From contig JAMONC010000286.1 of the NCBI GenBank assembly GCA_027066725.1, forward strand, positions 1 to 7,920: 7,920 nt of DNA, written 5' to 3'. Positions 6,573-7,920 of this stretch are shown here, one piece after another. The notes below the pieces were generated by a model. It saw nothing but the letters and a program-made list of their open reading frames with translations, was not told where the DNA came from and did not search any database. The stretch comes from Desulfobacterales bacterium (GTDB lineage: Bacteria > Desulfobacterota > Dissulfuribacteria > Dissulfuribacterales > JAMONC01). The translations under genes and the position numbers were made by a program. Position 1 is the stretch's first letter. Every line of letters begins with the position of its first letter.

Positions 6573-7625
6573 TTAGGAATTCCTTATCCTTTGAGATAAT
6601 TCAAATGTAAGGCGAAGTGCCTTTTCTGAAAGCTCTTTTGACAAAAGTCCTGTTCCACAACTTGGGGTGATAAGCCCCTGAGAAATAGCCTTGTCTTTCG
6701 GGATTTCAAGTTCTTCTATCTGTTTTTGCCACATATCATATAGGGTATCAATGTCGATCTTTTCTAAGTCATCTTGATTAAGTGTAGGGACAAGACCCCA
6801 AGCAATAACTTTACCTTTATCTAAAAATTTGTGTATTTTCTCTTTAAAAAGTTTAAATCTATCAAAATAACCAAATGCATCAAAACTTAAAATATCTACA
6901 TCAGAATCAAGTATTAAAGACCAATCAGTGTTAGCACAAACATGTACTCCACAAATTCCACCCTCATCATGTACAGCCTTTATGCATTCTGATAGATCTT
7001 GAGAAACATCCTCTTTACTAATACCTACAAAACCAGATGAACCAAAACCAGCAAGTGCTGGCTCATCAAAAAAACATATTGCACTACCACAAACTTCTTT
7101 CATCTTTTTAATCTGAAACCTAGCCTTTAAAGAAATTGCCTTTACCACTGCTTCTCTTAGTTGAATATCATAATATGCTATCTTTTGATCTTGATCCTTT
7201 ATACCTGTAAGCAAAGTAAATGTACCAGTTATTTGTCCTTTTATAGCAAAAGGCTTAAGCCCTCTTTCCTCTATAGTTTTAAGAAGTAGAAAAAATCCAG
7301 GAGCATGTTCTTCATCAAGACAAAATCTGGACTGAGTAATGTCCTTCCCCGCCTCTGTGACTTCTAAATATTCTTCAAAAAACGCCAATAATTCTGACTC
7401 AAAATCTGCTGATGAAGTATCAAAATATACATCTTCTCCCCTATATCTTATGCCAGGAAGACCTGCTACAAACTGAGTAAGTAGTCTTTCTTTAGGATAT
7501 ATGGGAAGTTGTACCCAAATCGGTATCTCTGGGGTGTATTTTAAGACCATTTCTAAGGCTTCTTTATGATCTTTTAAAGGAAGGCTTCCAATTAAAGTAG
7601 GTCTTGATAAAGGAGAAAAACTCAT
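6573..7625 (-). CDS. MetE-like (core-type) methionine synthase
   Basis: The product has 350 residues, corresponding only to the catalytic C-terminal barrel of cobalamin-independent methionine synthase; full MetE is about 750. Early motifs are TLIGSLP (10-16), resembling the GS-P start of this family, and KGQITGTFTL (129-138). Candidate zinc ligands are H228 and C230 in GVHVCANTDW, C323 in TPSCGTG, and E188 in FFDEPAL. Short core MetE proteins of anaerobes transfer a methyl group to homocysteine and, in Dehalococcoides, take it from a methylated corrinoid protein rather than from folate polyglutamate. A similar link to the Wood-Ljungdahl corrinoid protein is inferred here. AAAGGAG precedes the ATG. 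It sits between ribonuclease G and glucokinase in one direction. Another barrel methyltransferase of the UROD/MetE superfamily remains possible. Confidence 0.8.
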   Translation of the reverse strand: MSFSPLSRPTLIGSLPLKDHKEALEMVLKYTPEIPIWVQLPIYPKERLLTQFVAGLPGIRYRGEDVYFDTSSADFESELLAFFEEYLEVTEAGKDITQSRFCLDEEHAPGFFLLLKTIEERGLKPFAIKGQITGTFTLLTGIKDQDQKIAYYDIQLREAVVKAISLKARFQIKKMKEVCGSAICFFDEPALAGFGSSGFVGISKEDVSQDLSECIKAVHDEGGICGVHVCANTDWSLILDSDVDILSFDAFGYFDRFKLFKEKIHKFLDKGKVIAWGLVPTLNQDDLEKIDIDTLYDMWQKQIEELEIPKDKAISQGLITPSCGTGLLSKELSEKALRLTFELSQRIRNS

Positions 7626-7670
7626 TTGAATAACTCCTTTCTAAATAAAAAGATCGAGATAAATAAAAAC

Positions 7671-7920
7671 TTAATCTACGTATTGAAGTTCGTATTGCTC
7701 TATGTGAAAATCAGGTTTTGACACTATTGTTATTTCTGTTTCGAGTTTTTTTTCTAAAAACTCAATAAAGCTTGTCTCTTCTTTTAAAAGCATTTCTCCA
7801 ACTTTAGGATGTACAAAGATCTGAATACGACGGCCAAGAAGGGACTTCCCCTCTCTTTCTATGCTTCTAAATATATCATAACAAATTGTACGCCTTGATC
7901 TTAATATCCCTGTTCCATCA
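7671..7920 (-). CDS. rng: Ribonuclease G, C-terminal part (5' end off window)
   Basis: The last 82 codons are visible, ending in TAA at 7673-7671. The first residues DGTGILRSRRTICYDIFRSI correspond to the segment just after the zinc-link CPxC of RNase E/G proteins, whose GTG or GRG and ICYxI pattern is characteristic. HPKVGEMLLKEE and the closing I-x-Q-Y-E-L strand match the small C-terminal domain of RNase G, an endonuclease that matures the 5' end of 16S rRNA and turns over mRNA. The protein ends directly after this domain, with no long RNase E-type scaffold tail, so RNase G is favoured over RNase E. The next gene starts 45 bases downstream on the same strand, suggesting one operon. Confidence 0.85.
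   Translation of the reverse strand, partial: DGTGILRSRRTICYDIFRSIEREGKSLLGRRIQIFVHPKVGEMLLKEETSFIEFLEKKLETEITIVSKPDFHIEQYELQYVD

Noticed and set aside
1..7920. Genome-wide reassignment of UGA to Trp or Gly
   Set aside because: UGA ends the maturation protease gene and occurs in frame only twice, both at conserved cysteines. Trp and Gly are otherwise encoded by normal codons throughout.

Overview
This AT-rich window looks like a chromosomal segment from a strictly anaerobic bacterium, most likely a Desulfobacterota or Thermodesulfobacteriota-type sulfate reducer, syntroph or hydrogen oxidiser. The assignment rests on gene content only: a long HdrA, a DsrK/TmcB/HmcF-like HdrD-family protein, a [NiFe]-hydrogenase maturation protease and a short MetE-like methionine synthase. 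Species cannot be named from this stretch.

Left part (1-4250, all minus strand). A probable operon reads leftwards from a candidate promoter at about 4139-4167. Its order is hydrogenase maturation protease (4079-3549), an iron-sulfur protein of the HdrD/DsrK family carrying an N-terminal helix-turn-helix domain (3559-2090), and a large HdrA flavoprotein (2057 to beyond base 1). The two electron-transfer genes each contain one in-frame UGA exactly where the family has a conserved cysteine. Reading continues in the same frame into clearly homologous protein, and a compact hairpin with a GGU-starting loop follows each UGA. Both are therefore read as selenoproteins: HdrA with Sec61 and the HdrD-like protein with Sec304. 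A conventional gene caller would split or truncate both. The maturation protease suggests the module is tied to hydrogen through a [NiFe] hydrogenase, possibly encoded further left.

The 168-base gap 4080-4247 holds the promoter, a cluster of GCACAA motifs (several exactly 9 bp apart) and an inverted repeat in the presumed leader.

Middle part (4248-5516). A mostly helical protein of unknown function (4829-4248, minus) is transcribed divergently from a small four-helix membrane protein of unknown function (5025-5516, plus). The 195 bases between them (4830-5024) hold the ribosome binding sites of both genes and no convincing promoter.

Right part (5576-7920, minus). A probable housekeeping operon encodes the C-terminal end of ribonuclease G, a MetE-like (core-type) methionine synthase, and glucokinase. 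It converges on the membrane-protein gene, with only a weak AU-rich hairpin between them.

The strongest unusual signal is the pair of adjacent selenocysteine-containing Hdr-type subunits, one of which carries a DNA-binding-type domain. No tRNA, rRNA, CRISPR array or insertion sequence was seen, and no gap without a gene exceeds 300 bases.
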